A stretch of DNA of 64,000 nucleotides from Cellulomonas xylanilytica (GCF_007989805.1 NZ_BJUB01000002.1:248001-312000), one strand, 5' to 3'; counted from the first letter of the stretch, positions 47,589 through 55,688 are shown. The notes: generated from the letters alone by a model not told the origin. Numbers and translations: made by a program.

Positions 47589-49903
47589 GCGTTCGTCACC
47601 TCCATCGCATGCAACGGGACGACCGAGACGTGCGTGGTCAGCCGCCGCGTGTGGTCGACGGTCCGGAGGTCGCCGACGAGCCGCAGCGCCAGGGCGTCGC
47701 TGTCGTCGGCGCTGGACCGCGCCACCCGCAGCTCGACGTCCCCCGGCTCGACGATCCGTGCGCCGAACCGCCCGGTGAACGCGGTGACGTCGGCGGGGAC
47801 GGTGAACGTGACCAGGGCCGACTCCCCCGGCTCCAGGTGCACGCGCGCGTAGCCGACGAGGCGCACGACAGGCCGGGTCACCTGGGCCACCGGGTCGTGC
47901 AGGTAGAGCTGGACGACGTCGGCGCCGGGCCGGTCCCCGGTGTTGGTGACGAGCACCTCGACCTCGGCGTCGCCGTCGACGGCCCAGTCGTCGCTGGTGG
48001 CGCGGGCCGACCAGGAGAAGGACGTGTAGGACAGGCCGTGGCCGAACGGGAACGCCGCGGTCGGGTCCACCGACGAGACCCCGGAGCGTCGGCCCAGCGG
48101 TGCCGACAGGTAGGTGCCGGGCTGACCGGAGGCGTCCGCGGGGATGCTGACCGGCAGGCGGCCCGACGGCGACACCGCGCCCGTGAGCACCTCGGCGAGC
48201 GCCTGCCCGCCGAGCTGCCCCGGGAAGAACGCCTGCACGACGGCCGCGGCGTCGGCGGCGAGCGGTCCGACGGCGTACGGGCGGCCGGTCAGGAGCACCA
48301 GCACCACCGGCGTGCCGGTGTCGAGCACCGCACGCACCAGGTCGGCCTGGACGCCCGGCAGGTGCAGGTCGGTCGCGTCGCAGCCCTCGCCCGACGTGCC
48401 GCGGCCGAACAGCCCGGCACGGTCGCCGACCGCGACGACGCAGACGTCGGCGTCCCGGGCGGCGGCCACCGCGGCGTCGAAGCCGTCCCGGGAGGGGTCC
48501 GTCACGTCGCAGCCGCGGGCGTGCGTGACGTGCGTGCCGGTCGCGCGCAGCGCGTCGAGCACCGTCGGGATCTCGATCCCGAGCCCGCGCTCCGGGTGGT
48601 GCACGCCGACGTGCGCGGGGAACGAGTAGCAGCCCAGCATCGCCATCGGGTCGTCCGCGAGGGGTCCGACGAGGGCGACCTTCGCCCCGGCACGCAGCGG
48701 GAGGGCGCCCGCGGGGTTGGTCAGCAGGACGACCGACTCCCGGGCCAGGCGCAGCGCGACGTCCCGGCTCCCCTCGTCGTCCAGGACCGGGTCGGCGTCC
48801 GCCAGCGGTGACCAGCCGGCGTCGAGCAGGCCGAGCTCGGCCTTCTGGGTCAGGACCCGGCGCAGAGCCCGGTCCACGAGGCCCTCGTCCACCTCGCCGC
48901 GGGCCAGCGCCTCGCGCAGCGGCTCGCCGTAGCAGTGCACGCTGGGCAGCTCCACGTCGACGCCGGCCGCGAGCGCGAGCGCCGCCGCCTCCCCCTCGGA
49001 GCCCGCGACGCCGTGCAGGGTCTGCAGGAACCGGATGCCGAAGTAGTCGGCGACGACCGTGCCGGTGAACCCCCAGCGGTCGCGCAGGATCGTGGTGAGG
49101 AGGGTGTGGTCCGCCGCCGAGGGGACGCCATCGAGCTCCGCGTAGGAGTGCATGACGGAGCGTGCGCCGCCGTCGCGGACCGCCATCTCGAACGGCGGCA
49201 GGATCACGTCGGCGAGCTCACGCGGGCCGATGGACACGGGCGCCAGGTTGCGGCCCGCACGGCTGGCCGAGTAGCCCGCGAAGTGCTTCAGGGTGGCGAC
49301 GACGCCCGCACCCTCGAGCCCACGCACGTAGGCGGTGCCGACGGTGCCGACGAGGTACGGGTCCTCGCCGATCGTCTCCTCGGTGCGGCCCCAGCGGTAG
49401 TCGCGCGTCACGTCCAGCACGGGGGCGAGCCCCTGGTGCACGCCCGCGGCCCGCATCGACGCGCCGATCCGGGCGGCCATCTCCTCGACCAGGTCCGGGT
49501 CGAAGCTCGCTCCCCAGGACAGCGGGACGGGGTAGGCGGTGGCGCCCCAGGCGGCGAACCCGGCGAGGCACTCCTCGTGCACGAGGGCGGGGATGCCCCA
49601 CCGGTTCGCGGCGACGATCTCCGCCTGCGACGCGGCCAGCGACCGCGCACCGGCGGCGGGGTCGACGGGAGCCGACCCGTACGGCCGGGTCAGCTGGCCC
49701 AGTCCGTCGCGGATGACCTCGGACCAGCTCAGTCCGTCGTCGGTCATCTCCGACTGGTGCGGTGCGACCCCGGCTCCGCTCGCGTCGGCGCCGACCCAGA
49801 GGCCGACGAGCTGCGAGAGCTTCTCCTCGAGGGTCATCCGGGCGACCAGGTCACCGACGTGGGCCTGCGTGGTGCTGTCCAGTGTGGGTTCCTGCCATGC
49901 CAT
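47585..49903 (-). CDS. GH3 beta-glucosidase/beta-xylosidase
   Basis: A 772-residue GH3 enzyme. The N-terminal barrel has LAPVLDVTRDYRWGRTEETI, KHF at 206-208, and the nucleophile Asp286 in GTVVADYFGIRF. The second alpha/beta-sandwich domain has VVAVGDRAGLFGRGTSGEG, and the C-terminal fibronectin-like domain has YTSFSWSA and the usual ending VELRVARSS. There is no signal peptide, so it acts inside the cell. Specificity for xylo- or gluco-oligosaccharides cannot be told from motifs; context favours xylose-type. GGAGG precedes the ATG. It is the first gene of a seven-gene operon (GH3, two permeases, binding protein, GH42, GH39, YesL-like). Confidence 0.95.
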   Translation of the reverse strand: MAWQEPTLDSTTQAHVGDLVARMTLEEKLSQLVGLWVGADASGAGVAPHQSEMTDDGLSWSEVIRDGLGQLTRPYGSAPVDPAAGARSLAASQAEIVAANRWGIPALVHEECLAGFAAWGATAYPVPLSWGASFDPDLVEEMAARIGASMRAAGVHQGLAPVLDVTRDYRWGRTEETIGEDPYLVGTVGTAYVRGLEGAGVVATLKHFAGYSASRAGRNLAPVSIGPRELADVILPPFEMAVRDGGARSVMHSYAELDGVPSAADHTLLTTILRDRWGFTGTVVADYFGIRFLQTLHGVAGSEGEAAALALAAGVDVELPSVHCYGEPLREALARGEVDEGLVDRALRRVLTQKAELGLLDAGWSPLADADPVLDDEGSRDVALRLARESVVLLTNPAGALPLRAGAKVALVGPLADDPMAMLGCYSFPAHVGVHHPERGLGIEIPTVLDALRATGTHVTHARGCDVTDPSRDGFDAAVAAARDADVCVVAVGDRAGLFGRGTSGEGCDATDLHLPGVQADLVRAVLDTGTPVVLVLLTGRPYAVGPLAADAAAVVQAFFPGQLGGQALAEVLTGAVSPSGRLPVSIPADASGQPGTYLSAPLGRRSGVSSVDPTAAFPFGHGLSYTSFSWSARATSDDWAVDGDAEVEVLVTNTGDRPGADVVQLYLHDPVAQVTRPVVRLVGYARVHLEPGESALVTFTVPADVTAFTGRFGARIVEPGDVELRVARSSADDSDALALRLVGDLRTVDHTRRLTTHVSVVPLHAMEVTNA

Positions 49904-49923
49904 GTGACCTGTCCACCTCCCGT

Positions 49924-49968
49924 CTCACAGCCTTGTGAGGGCCGAAAGTATCGACTGCTTTGTCGATA
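49924..49968. promoter_or_regulatory. Two inverted repeats in the GH3 leader
   Basis: CTCACA and TGTGAG flank GCCT at 49924-49939, and TATCGAC and GTCGATA flank TGCTTT at 49949-49968. Both lie between the predicted GH3 promoter and the start codon, so they would be in the mRNA leader or act as operators. Neither has a central CG, so they need not be LacI sites. Confidence 0.5.
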
Positions 49969-49982
49969 TCTGCCGGTGACGG

Positions 49983-50041
49983 ACGTTAGGCGGCTTCGTG
50001 AGAACTGGCAATCCGCCTGGGAACTTTGGCAAACGTTTCTC
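49983..50041 (-). promoter_or_regulatory. Predicted GH3 operon promoter and upstream LacI-like site
   Basis: On the minus strand, TTGCCA (50011-50006) and TAACGT (49988-49983) are separated by 17 bp. GGCAAACGTTTCTC at 50028-50041 keeps the core of the manD operator (GGCAAACGTTTGCC, 11 of 14 positions, CG-centred), so it probably binds the divergent LacI regulator or a cross-acting one. The operator lies upstream of the -35, where it could also repress the LacI gene. Confidence 0.55.
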
Positions 50042-50153
50042 ATTCAGGGCCGCACTGGGCGGCGGATGAGATCCCGGACGTTGGTGGGCCGCGTCCCTGG
50101 TCAGTGCTACGTTCGGCCCGATAGTTGCGACGAGCAGACCGGGACGACCCCTC

Positions 50154-51230
50154 ATGACGACCACCAGCGCCGAGAACGCCGCCGCACCCGACGACGACGT
50201 CGTGGAGGCCGAGGTGCCCACCAGCACCGCGACGATCGCGCTCATCGCCGCTGAGGCCGGCGTCTCCATCCCCACCGTCTCCAAGGTGCTCAACGGCCGG
50301 ACCGACGTCGCCGCCGTCACCCGGGCCCGCGTCGAGGAGGTCATCGACCGCCACCAGTACCGGCGCCGCCGTGGCCGCTCCCAGACCGGACCGGGACTGC
50401 TCGACCTCGTCTTCCACGAGCTCGACGCCGGCTGGGCCGTGCAGATCATCAAGGGCGTCGAGTCCGTCGCCGGGCCCGAGCGCCTGGGCGTCGTGCTCTC
50501 CGAGCTGGGCGGCGCGCACCGGCCGCGCCAGGAGTGGCTCGACGATGTGCTGGCTCGCCGGCCGCGCGGCGTCATCCTCGTCCTGTCCGACCTGGACCCG
50601 GCGCAGCGCCGCCAGCTGGAGACCCGGTCGATCCCGTTCGTCGTCGTCGACACCGCCGGTGAGCAGCCCGCGGGCGTGCCCACGGTCGGCTCCGCCAACT
50701 GGGCCGGCGGCCTCGCGGCGACCCGGCACCTGCTCGGGCTCGGCCACCGCAAGGTCGCCGTCATCTCCGGCCCGGTCGACGTGCTGTGCAGCCGTGCCCG
50801 CATCGACGGGTACCGCACCGCGCTCGACGAGGCCGGCGTCGCCGTCGACCCGGGGCTCGTCCGGTACGGCGACTTCTTCGTCGGCGGCGGCTACACGCAC
50901 GGCATGGACCTGCTCGACCGCCCCGACCGGCCCACCGCGATCTTCGCCGGGTCCGACTTCCAGGCCCTCGGCGTGCTCCGCGCCGCCCGCGAGCTGGGTC
51001 TGCGGGTGCCGCAGGACCTGTCCGTCGTCGGCTACGACGACCTGCCCGTCACCGAGTGGATCGGCCCCCCGCTCACCACCATCCACCAGCCGCTCTACGA
51101 GATGGCCGCCACGGCCACCCGGATGGTGCTCGCCACCGCACGCGGCGAGGCACCGGCCAACCCGCGCATCGAGCTGGGCACCGAGCTGGTGATCCGCGAG
51201 AGCACCGCACCCCCGCCGACGGTGGTCTGA
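50154..51230 (+). CDS. LacI-family regulator of the GH3 operon
   Basis: A 358-residue regulator with an acidic N-tail of about 25 residues, then the helix-turn-helix ATIALIAAEAGVSIPTVSKV with hinge RRRRGRSQTGPGLLDLVF. The effector domain shows NWAGGLAATRHLLGLGHRKV and LSVVGYDDLPVTEWIGPPLT. The Arg-rich hinge in place of the usual AR(S/T)LRxG is a subgroup trait (XylR-like actinobacterial regulators). It is divergent from the seven-gene operon and followed 2 nt after its stop by the esterase gene, so it likely controls both. Confidence 0.92.
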   Translation: MTTTSAENAAAPDDDVVEAEVPTSTATIALIAAEAGVSIPTVSKVLNGRTDVAAVTRARVEEVIDRHQYRRRRGRSQTGPGLLDLVFHELDAGWAVQIIKGVESVAGPERLGVVLSELGGAHRPRQEWLDDVLARRPRGVILVLSDLDPAQRRQLETRSIPFVVVDTAGEQPAGVPTVGSANWAGGLAATRHLLGLGHRKVAVISGPVDVLCSRARIDGYRTALDEAGVAVDPGLVRYGDFFVGGGYTHGMDLLDRPDRPTAIFAGSDFQALGVLRAARELGLRVPQDLSVVGYDDLPVTEWIGPPLTTIHQPLYEMAATATRMVLATARGEAPANPRIELGTELVIRESTAPPPTVV

Positions 51231-51232
51231 CC

Positions 51233-52300
51233 GTGGCGCTGTTCGACCTCCCGCTCGACCGGCTCGAGCGCTACCGCTCCGACTCCCCCGAGCCTCCCGA
51301 CTTCGACCCGTTCTGGGCCTCGTCGCTGGCTCAGGCCCGCACGCACGACGTGCTGGTCGACGTCGTCCCCGTCGCGACCGGGCTCGCGCTCGTCGACACC
51401 TGGGACGTGACCTTCGCCGGGTTCGACGGGCACCCGGTGCGCGCCTGGTACACCCGCCCCGCCGGCGTCACCGGTGACCTGCCGACCGTCGTCGAGTACC
51501 TCGGGTACGGCCGCGGCCGCGGGCTGCCGCAGGAGCGGCTGACCTGGCCCGTCGCCGGGTGCGCGCACCTGCTCATGGACACCCGCGGGCAGGGCTCCCA
51601 GTACGGCTCCGGCGGCGACACCCCGGACCCCGTCGGCTCCGACCCGGCCACCCCCGGCTTCGTCACGCGCGGCATCCTCGACCCCGCCACGTACTACTAC
51701 CGTCGGGTCCTCACCGACGCCGTCCGCGCCGTCGACGCCGCCCGCGCCCTCCCGGCCGCCGTGGCGACGACGCCCCCGTCCACCGCAGGCACCCACCGTC
51801 CTGACGGCCCGGCGCCGGACGCGTCCACCCGTGGTGCCGGCCCGTCCGGCGGGACCGTGCCGCCCGTCGCGGTCGTCGGCAACAGCCAGGGCGGTGGCAT
51901 CGCGCTCGCGGTCGCCGGGCTGGCCAGCGACCTCGCCGCCGTCATGGTCAGCGCACCGTTCCTGTGCGACATCCCCCGCGCGCTCGCGATCACGGACGCG
52001 GACCCGTACGGCGAGATCGTCCGCTACCTCGCCGTCCACCGTGGCGCCGACGAGCAGGTGCTCCGGACCCTCTCGTACGTCGACGGCGTCCACCACGCCC
52101 GCCGCGCGACCGCCCCGGCCCTGTTCGCGACGGGCCTGCGCGACACGATCTGCCCGCCGTCGGGCGTCTTCGCCGCGCACAACGTCTACGGCGGCGACGC
52201 CGAGATCGCCGTCTACCCGTACAACCACCACGAGGGCGGCGAGGCCCACCACACGGCTCGCCAGCTGACGTGGCTGGCAGCGCGGCTGCCGCACCCCTGA
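51233..52300 (+). CDS. axe1: Acetyl-xylan-esterase-like hydrolase (AXE1/cephalosporin deacetylase family)
   Basis: A 355-residue alpha/beta hydrolase of carbohydrate esterase family 7 type. Start motifs FDPFWASSLAQA and GFDGHPVRAWYTRP, oxyanion region YLGYGRGRGLP, and RGQGSQYGSGGDTPDP are family marks. The triad is Ser218 in VVGNSQGGGIAL, Asp in GLRDTICPP, and His in YNHHEGGE. Residues about 178-209 are an extra Pro/Thr/Gly-rich stretch before the nucleophile strand, absent from typical members. It has no signal peptide, so it would deacetylate imported xylo-oligosaccharides. The GTG is 2 nt after the LacI stop. Confidence 0.9.
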   Translation: MALFDLPLDRLERYRSDSPEPPDFDPFWASSLAQARTHDVLVDVVPVATGLALVDTWDVTFAGFDGHPVRAWYTRPAGVTGDLPTVVEYLGYGRGRGLPQERLTWPVAGCAHLLMDTRGQGSQYGSGGDTPDPVGSDPATPGFVTRGILDPATYYYRRVLTDAVRAVDAARALPAAVATTPPSTAGTHRPDGPAPDASTRGAGPSGGTVPPVAVVGNSQGGGIALAVAGLASDLAAVMVSAPFLCDIPRALAITDADPYGEIVRYLAVHRGADEQVLRTLSYVDGVHHARRATAPALFATGLRDTICPPSGVFAAHNVYGGDAEIAVYPYNHHEGGEAHHTARQLTWLAARLPHP

Positions 52301-52336
52301 CCCAGCCCCGGCCGATCTGCCCGTCACCCCTCGCGT

Positions 52337-52410
52337 CCGCGAGGACGTGACTGTGCGACGAGAGCGTGCGTTCGAACTGCCGTTCTCGTCGCAAAGTCAC
52401 GCTCTCGCGG
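52337..52410. repeat. Long hairpin, intergenic repeat element copy 2
   Basis: Three helical blocks stack: CCGCGAG/CTCGCGG, CGTGACT/AGTCACG and TGCGACGAGA/TCTCGTCGCA, split by single or double mismatches, around a 20-nt loop containing the palindrome GTTCGAAC. Its core (52356-52391) matches copy 1 at 28239-28274 in reverse orientation. It lies in the 228-bp convergent gap between the esterase and the aldo-keto reductase and may act as a terminator for the esterase. Confidence 0.75.
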
Positions 52411-52453
52411 GAAGGGCCGCGGCGGGTCAGGTCAGCGCGCGGGTGCGGGGAGC

Positions 52454-52523
52454 CGAGATCGTGGCTTCGGCGCGAGATCGTGGGTGCGCACCCACGGTCT
52501 CGCGCCGGACCCACGATCTCGCG
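52454..52523. repeat. Cluster of mutually exclusive hairpins
   Basis: CGCGAGATCGTGGGT at 52471-52485 can pair with its imperfect copy at 52490-52504 (forming a 17-bp stem with flanking GG/CC and loop GCGC) or with a perfect 15-bp copy at 52509-52523. A partial further copy (CGAGATCGTGG) lies at 52455-52465. It ends 6 nt from the aldo-keto reductase stop, so it is probably its terminator. Confidence 0.65.
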
Positions 52524-52528
52524 GTGGG

Positions 52529-53566
52529 TCAGCGGCCGGTGCCGTCGATCGCGTGTGGCTCGATCGACGCGATCTCGTCCGGGGTCAGCGCCGGGGCGGT
52601 CAGCGCCTTGACGTTGTCCTCCAGCTGGGCGACCGAGCTGGCGCCGACGAGCGCGGAGGTGATCCGGTCGTCGCGCAGCACCCAGGAGAGGGCCAGCTGC
52701 GCGAGGGACTGACCGCGGCCCGACGCGATCTCGTTCAGCGCCCGCGCGCGCGACAGGTAGGTCTCCGACAGGGCCGACGGCTTGAGGAAGTGGCCGACGG
52801 CCGCGCGGGAGTCGGCGGGCACGTCGCCGGACAGGTAGCGGCCGGTGAGCAGGCCCTGCGCCAGCGGGGAGAACACGATGGTCCCGATTCCCAGCTCGCC
52901 GACGACGTCGAGCAGGCTCTCGGTCTGGCCGTCGGCCACGTTCTCGATGTGCCGGTTGAACATCGAGTAGCTGGGCTGGTGGATGAGCAGCGGGGTGCCC
53001 AGGTCGGCGAGCACCTGCTGCGCCACCCGGGTCTGCGCGGGGGTGTAGTTGGAGATGCCGGCGTACAGCGCCTTGCCGCTGGTCACGGCGGTGTGCAGGG
53101 CGCCCATCGTCTCCTCGACCGGCACCGACGGGTCGGGGCGGTGGGAGTAGAAGATGTCGACGTAGTCGACGCCGATCCGCTGCAGCGACTGGTCGAGCGA
53201 CGAGAGCAGGTACTTGCGCGAGCCGCCGTCGCCGTACGGGCCGGGCCACATGTCGTAGCCGGCCTTGGAGGAGATGACGAGCTCGTCGCGGTACGGGCGC
53301 AGGTCGGACGCCAGCACGCGGCCGAAGTTCTCCTCGGCGGAGCCGTAGGGCGGGCCGTAGTTGTTGGCCAGGTCGATGTGCGTGATGCCGAGGTCGAACG
53401 CGCGGCGCAGCACGGCCCGCTGGGTGTCCAGGGGCGTCGTGTCGCCGAAGTTGTGCCAGAGGCCCAGCGACAGCGCCGGCAGGTCGAGGCCGCTGCGGCC
53501 GGTGCGGCGGTAGGTCATCGAGTCGTAGCGCGTGGCGTCAGCGACGAAGGGCTCAGGAACAGGCAT
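52529..53566 (-). CDS. Aldo/keto reductase, YghZ (GpmA/GAP reductase) type
   Basis: A 345-residue NADPH-dependent reductase. The barrel has Asp and Tyr in FDLGITHIDLANNYGPPYGSA, Lys in VISSKAGYDMW and His in IFYSHRPDPSVP (the D-Y-K-H tetrad), and the nucleotide motif ALVGASSVAQLEDNVKAL. The GPPYGSAEENFGRVL and MWPGPYGDGGSRKYLLSS segments point to the YghZ/Kv-beta-like branch that reduces L-glyceraldehyde-3-phosphate and methylglyoxal. The ATG at 53566 follows TAGCGT by 6 nt. The start lies only 28 bp from the divergent trmL start. Confidence 0.92.
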   Translation of the reverse strand: MPVPEPFVADATRYDSMTYRRTGRSGLDLPALSLGLWHNFGDTTPLDTQRAVLRRAFDLGITHIDLANNYGPPYGSAEENFGRVLASDLRPYRDELVISSKAGYDMWPGPYGDGGSRKYLLSSLDQSLQRIGVDYVDIFYSHRPDPSVPVEETMGALHTAVTSGKALYAGISNYTPAQTRVAQQVLADLGTPLLIHQPSYSMFNRHIENVADGQTESLLDVVGELGIGTIVFSPLAQGLLTGRYLSGDVPADSRAAVGHFLKPSALSETYLSRARALNEIASGRGQSLAQLALSWVLRDDRITSALVGASSVAQLEDNVKALTAPALTPDEIASIEPHAIDGTGR

Positions 53567-53572
53567 GAGACA

Positions 53573-53588
53573 ACGCTATCCGTAGGAT
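53573..53588. promoter_or_regulatory. Back-to-back leaderless -10 boxes
   Basis: TAGCGT (minus strand, 53578-53573) lies 6 nt before the aldo-keto reductase ATG and TAGGAT (plus strand, 53583-53588) lies 6 nt before the trmL GTG. Only 4 bp separate them, so each -35 region must lie inside the opposite coding sequence. Confidence 0.65.
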
Positions 53589-53594
53589 CGGCCC

Positions 53595-54056
53595 GTGCTG
53601 CACGTCGCGTTCTTCGAGCCCCGCATCCCCGGCAACACCGGCAGCGCCATCCGCCTGGCGGCCGGCACAGGGTCGACGCTGCACCTGGTGGAGCCGCTCG
53701 GCTTCGACCTGTCGGAGGCCAAGCTGCGCCGGGCCGGGCTGGACTACCACGACCTCGCGCACGTCGTGGTGCACCCCTCGTGGGACGCCCTGCTCGACAC
53801 GGTCCCGGGCCGGGTCTACGCCTTCACGACGCACGCGACCCAGCACCACACCGACCTCGCGTACCGTGCGGACGACGTGCTCCTGTTCGGCCCGGAGCCC
53901 ACCGGGCTGCCCGCGGACGTGCTGGAGCACCCCCGCATCACCGCGCAGGTGCGCATCCCGATGCTCCCCGGCCGGCGGTCGATGAACCTGTCGAACGCCG
54001 CAGCTGTCGCCACGTACGAGGCGTGGCGACAGCTGGGCTTCGAGGGCGGGGTCTAG
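53595..54056 (+). CDS. trmL: tRNA (cytidine(34)-2'-O)-methyltransferase
   Basis: A 153-residue minimal SPOUT enzyme that methylates the wobble-base ribose of certain leucine tRNAs in other bacteria. The protein starts VLHVAFFEPRIPGNTGSAIR (motif 1), then shows LHLVEPLGFDLSEAKLRRAGLDY, DDVLLFGPEPTGLP (motif 2) and RIPMLPGRRSMNLSNAAAVA (motif 3), an almost textbook TrmL pattern. It has no extra RNA-binding domain. The GTG at 53595 is likely leaderless. Its stop shares CTAG with the convergent GH64 gene. Confidence 0.94.
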   Translation: MLHVAFFEPRIPGNTGSAIRLAAGTGSTLHLVEPLGFDLSEAKLRRAGLDYHDLAHVVVHPSWDALLDTVPGRVYAFTTHATQHHTDLAYRADDVLLFGPEPTGLPADVLEHPRITAQVRIPMLPGRRSMNLSNAAAVATYEAWRQLGFEGGV

Positions 54057-55651
54057 CCCAGCCGCCACTTCTGTGCGTCTGCGCCGTTGCAGTCCCAGAT
54101 CTGGGCCTGCGTGCCGGGCGTCGTGGAGTGCGCCGGGTTGTCCAGGCACCGGTTCGACGCGGGGTTGTAGTAGCCGCCGTTGCGCGGGAGCCAGACCTGC
54201 GCGCCGGTGCCGTTGCAGCTGTACAGCTGGACCTTGGTGCCGTTGGCGGTGCCGCCGCCGGTGATGTCGAGGCACTTGCCCTGGACGCGCAGCGTGGTGC
54301 CGGCCTCCACGAACGTCCACTTCTGGGCGACCGTGCCGTTGCAGCCCCAGATCTGGATCTTGTTGCCGTCGGCGGTGCTCTGCGCGCTGTTGTCCAGGCA
54401 CATGCCGTTGGCGTTCACCAGGGCGCTGCCGCTCCCGGTGGGCGGCGGGTTCGTCGTGCCACCACCGGTGAAGGGCTGGATGATCAGCCCGGCCGCCGAC
54501 GGGGAGCCGTCGTGCACCAGGGACTCGAAGGCGCCGACGTCGTCGAACGCGAACGCGTACGCCTTCCCGTCGGCCATGTTGGCGTGCACGATCCGCGCGT
54601 ACTGGTTGGTCGGGTTGCTCTTGTAGAACGCCGACGCGTCGGTGCTCGGCTGCGTGTCGATCGTGCCGAGCGTGCCACGGTTGAGGGCCGCGCACAGGGT
54701 GCGGGCGATGGGCCCGACGACCTGGTCGTTGGGCGCGTGCAGGGCGCCGTCGCAGCCCCACACGTCGGCGCTGCTGGGCCGGTTGAACGACGCGACCTGC
54801 TGGCCTGCCCCGTTGGTGAACCGCATCGTCGTGCCCGAGGTCCGGCCGAAGTACCTGAGGTTCGGCTGGTCGCCGAACGGCACGACCGTGAGCGTCTTGC
54901 CGGTGTAGGCGTTCCACGCCGACGCGATGTAGGAGTCGAGGTAGGTGGCGCTCATCAGGCCCGCACCCGCCGCCTTGCCGGGGGCGAGCACCCGCAGGAC
55001 GGTGCCGTCGGACCGGCGCACGACGGTGTTGCCCCACCCGGGCTGCGCGGCGATCTGGTTGATGGTGTTGTCGCGGCCGTTGGCGACGAGGTCGCCGGTC
55101 CGCCGGGTGCCCTGCGCGCCCGTGACGGTGACGGTGTGCGGCACCGCGAACATGTCGACCTGCGAGCTGTTCAGCCACAGCCCGGCGTCGTTGTAGGTGA
55201 ACTCGCTCCAGTCGAACAGGATCTGGTGGTTGGCGTCCCCGCTCGCCCACGGCGCCGGCTGCACGAGCCCGTCGGGCGTCAGGAAGAACTTCAGCTTCTG
55301 CCCCAGCGAGAAGTACACGCGCCCGGAGATGCCGCGCGGAACCTGGACCGTCGTGCTGCCGCCGTTGCCCGGTCCGGCGATGGCGACGTCGGGCGCGGCC
55401 GACGGCGGGTTGGAGCCCGCGGGCCACGCGGTGAACGTGCCGGCCGCGTTGACGTAGCCGAGCCGGCCCGTGCTCAGGTTGGTGCCGAGCACGTAGACGT
55501 AGACCGCCTCACCGCGGCCGCTGGAGTTCGTGATGGTCAGCGGCAGGCGGTCGGGCCCGACAGCCTGCGCTCCCGCGGCCGCGGCCACCATCGTCGTCAC
55601 TGCGACCGCGAGCGCGCTGAGCGCCCCGATCACGCGTCTGCTGGTCCTCAT
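54053..55651 (-). CDS. Secreted beta-1,3-glucanase GH64 with ricin-type CBM13
   Basis: A 532-residue secreted enzyme that cleaves beta-1,3-glucan (laminaripentaose-producing type). Signal peptide 1-30 (LSALAVAVTTMVAAAAGAQA). GH64 spans about 34-395 and shows FFLTPDGLVQPAPW, LFDWSEFTYNDAGLWLNSSQVDMF, the catalytic acidic residues in this stretch, and YARIVHANMADGKAYAFAFDDVG near its end. A Gly/Pro/Thr linker follows, then a ricin-B trefoil (about 408-532) with repeated CLDN and QxW motifs (QIWGCNG, QLYSCNG, QIWDCNG). GAGGAG precedes the ATG. A LacI-like palindrome lies 38 bp upstream. It is aimed at fungal or plant callose. Confidence 0.93.
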   Translation of the reverse strand: MRTSRRVIGALSALAVAVTTMVAAAAGAQAVGPDRLPLTITNSSGRGEAVYVYVLGTNLSTGRLGYVNAAGTFTAWPAGSNPPSAAPDVAIAGPGNGGSTTVQVPRGISGRVYFSLGQKLKFFLTPDGLVQPAPWASGDANHQILFDWSEFTYNDAGLWLNSSQVDMFAVPHTVTVTGAQGTRRTGDLVANGRDNTINQIAAQPGWGNTVVRRSDGTVLRVLAPGKAAGAGLMSATYLDSYIASAWNAYTGKTLTVVPFGDQPNLRYFGRTSGTTMRFTNGAGQQVASFNRPSSADVWGCDGALHAPNDQVVGPIARTLCAALNRGTLGTIDTQPSTDASAFYKSNPTNQYARIVHANMADGKAYAFAFDDVGAFESLVHDGSPSAAGLIIQPFTGGGTTNPPPTGSGSALVNANGMCLDNSAQSTADGNKIQIWGCNGTVAQKWTFVEAGTTLRVQGKCLDITGGGTANGTKVQLYSCNGTGAQVWLPRNGGYYNPASNRCLDNPAHSTTPGTQAQIWDCNGADAQKWRLG

Positions 55652-55688
55652 TGACCCGCTCCTCATCGCATCGCCGGCATCCCCACCC

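Noticed and set aside
52337-52410. tRNA or structured RNA gene
   Set aside because: The structure is a single long hairpin with no cloverleaf, anticodon arm or CCA end, and no riboswitch core that I can recognise.
52484-55654. A 1056-codon plus-strand open frame
   Set aside because: It is antisense to the aldo-keto reductase and GH64 and out of frame with trmL; no domain is seen.
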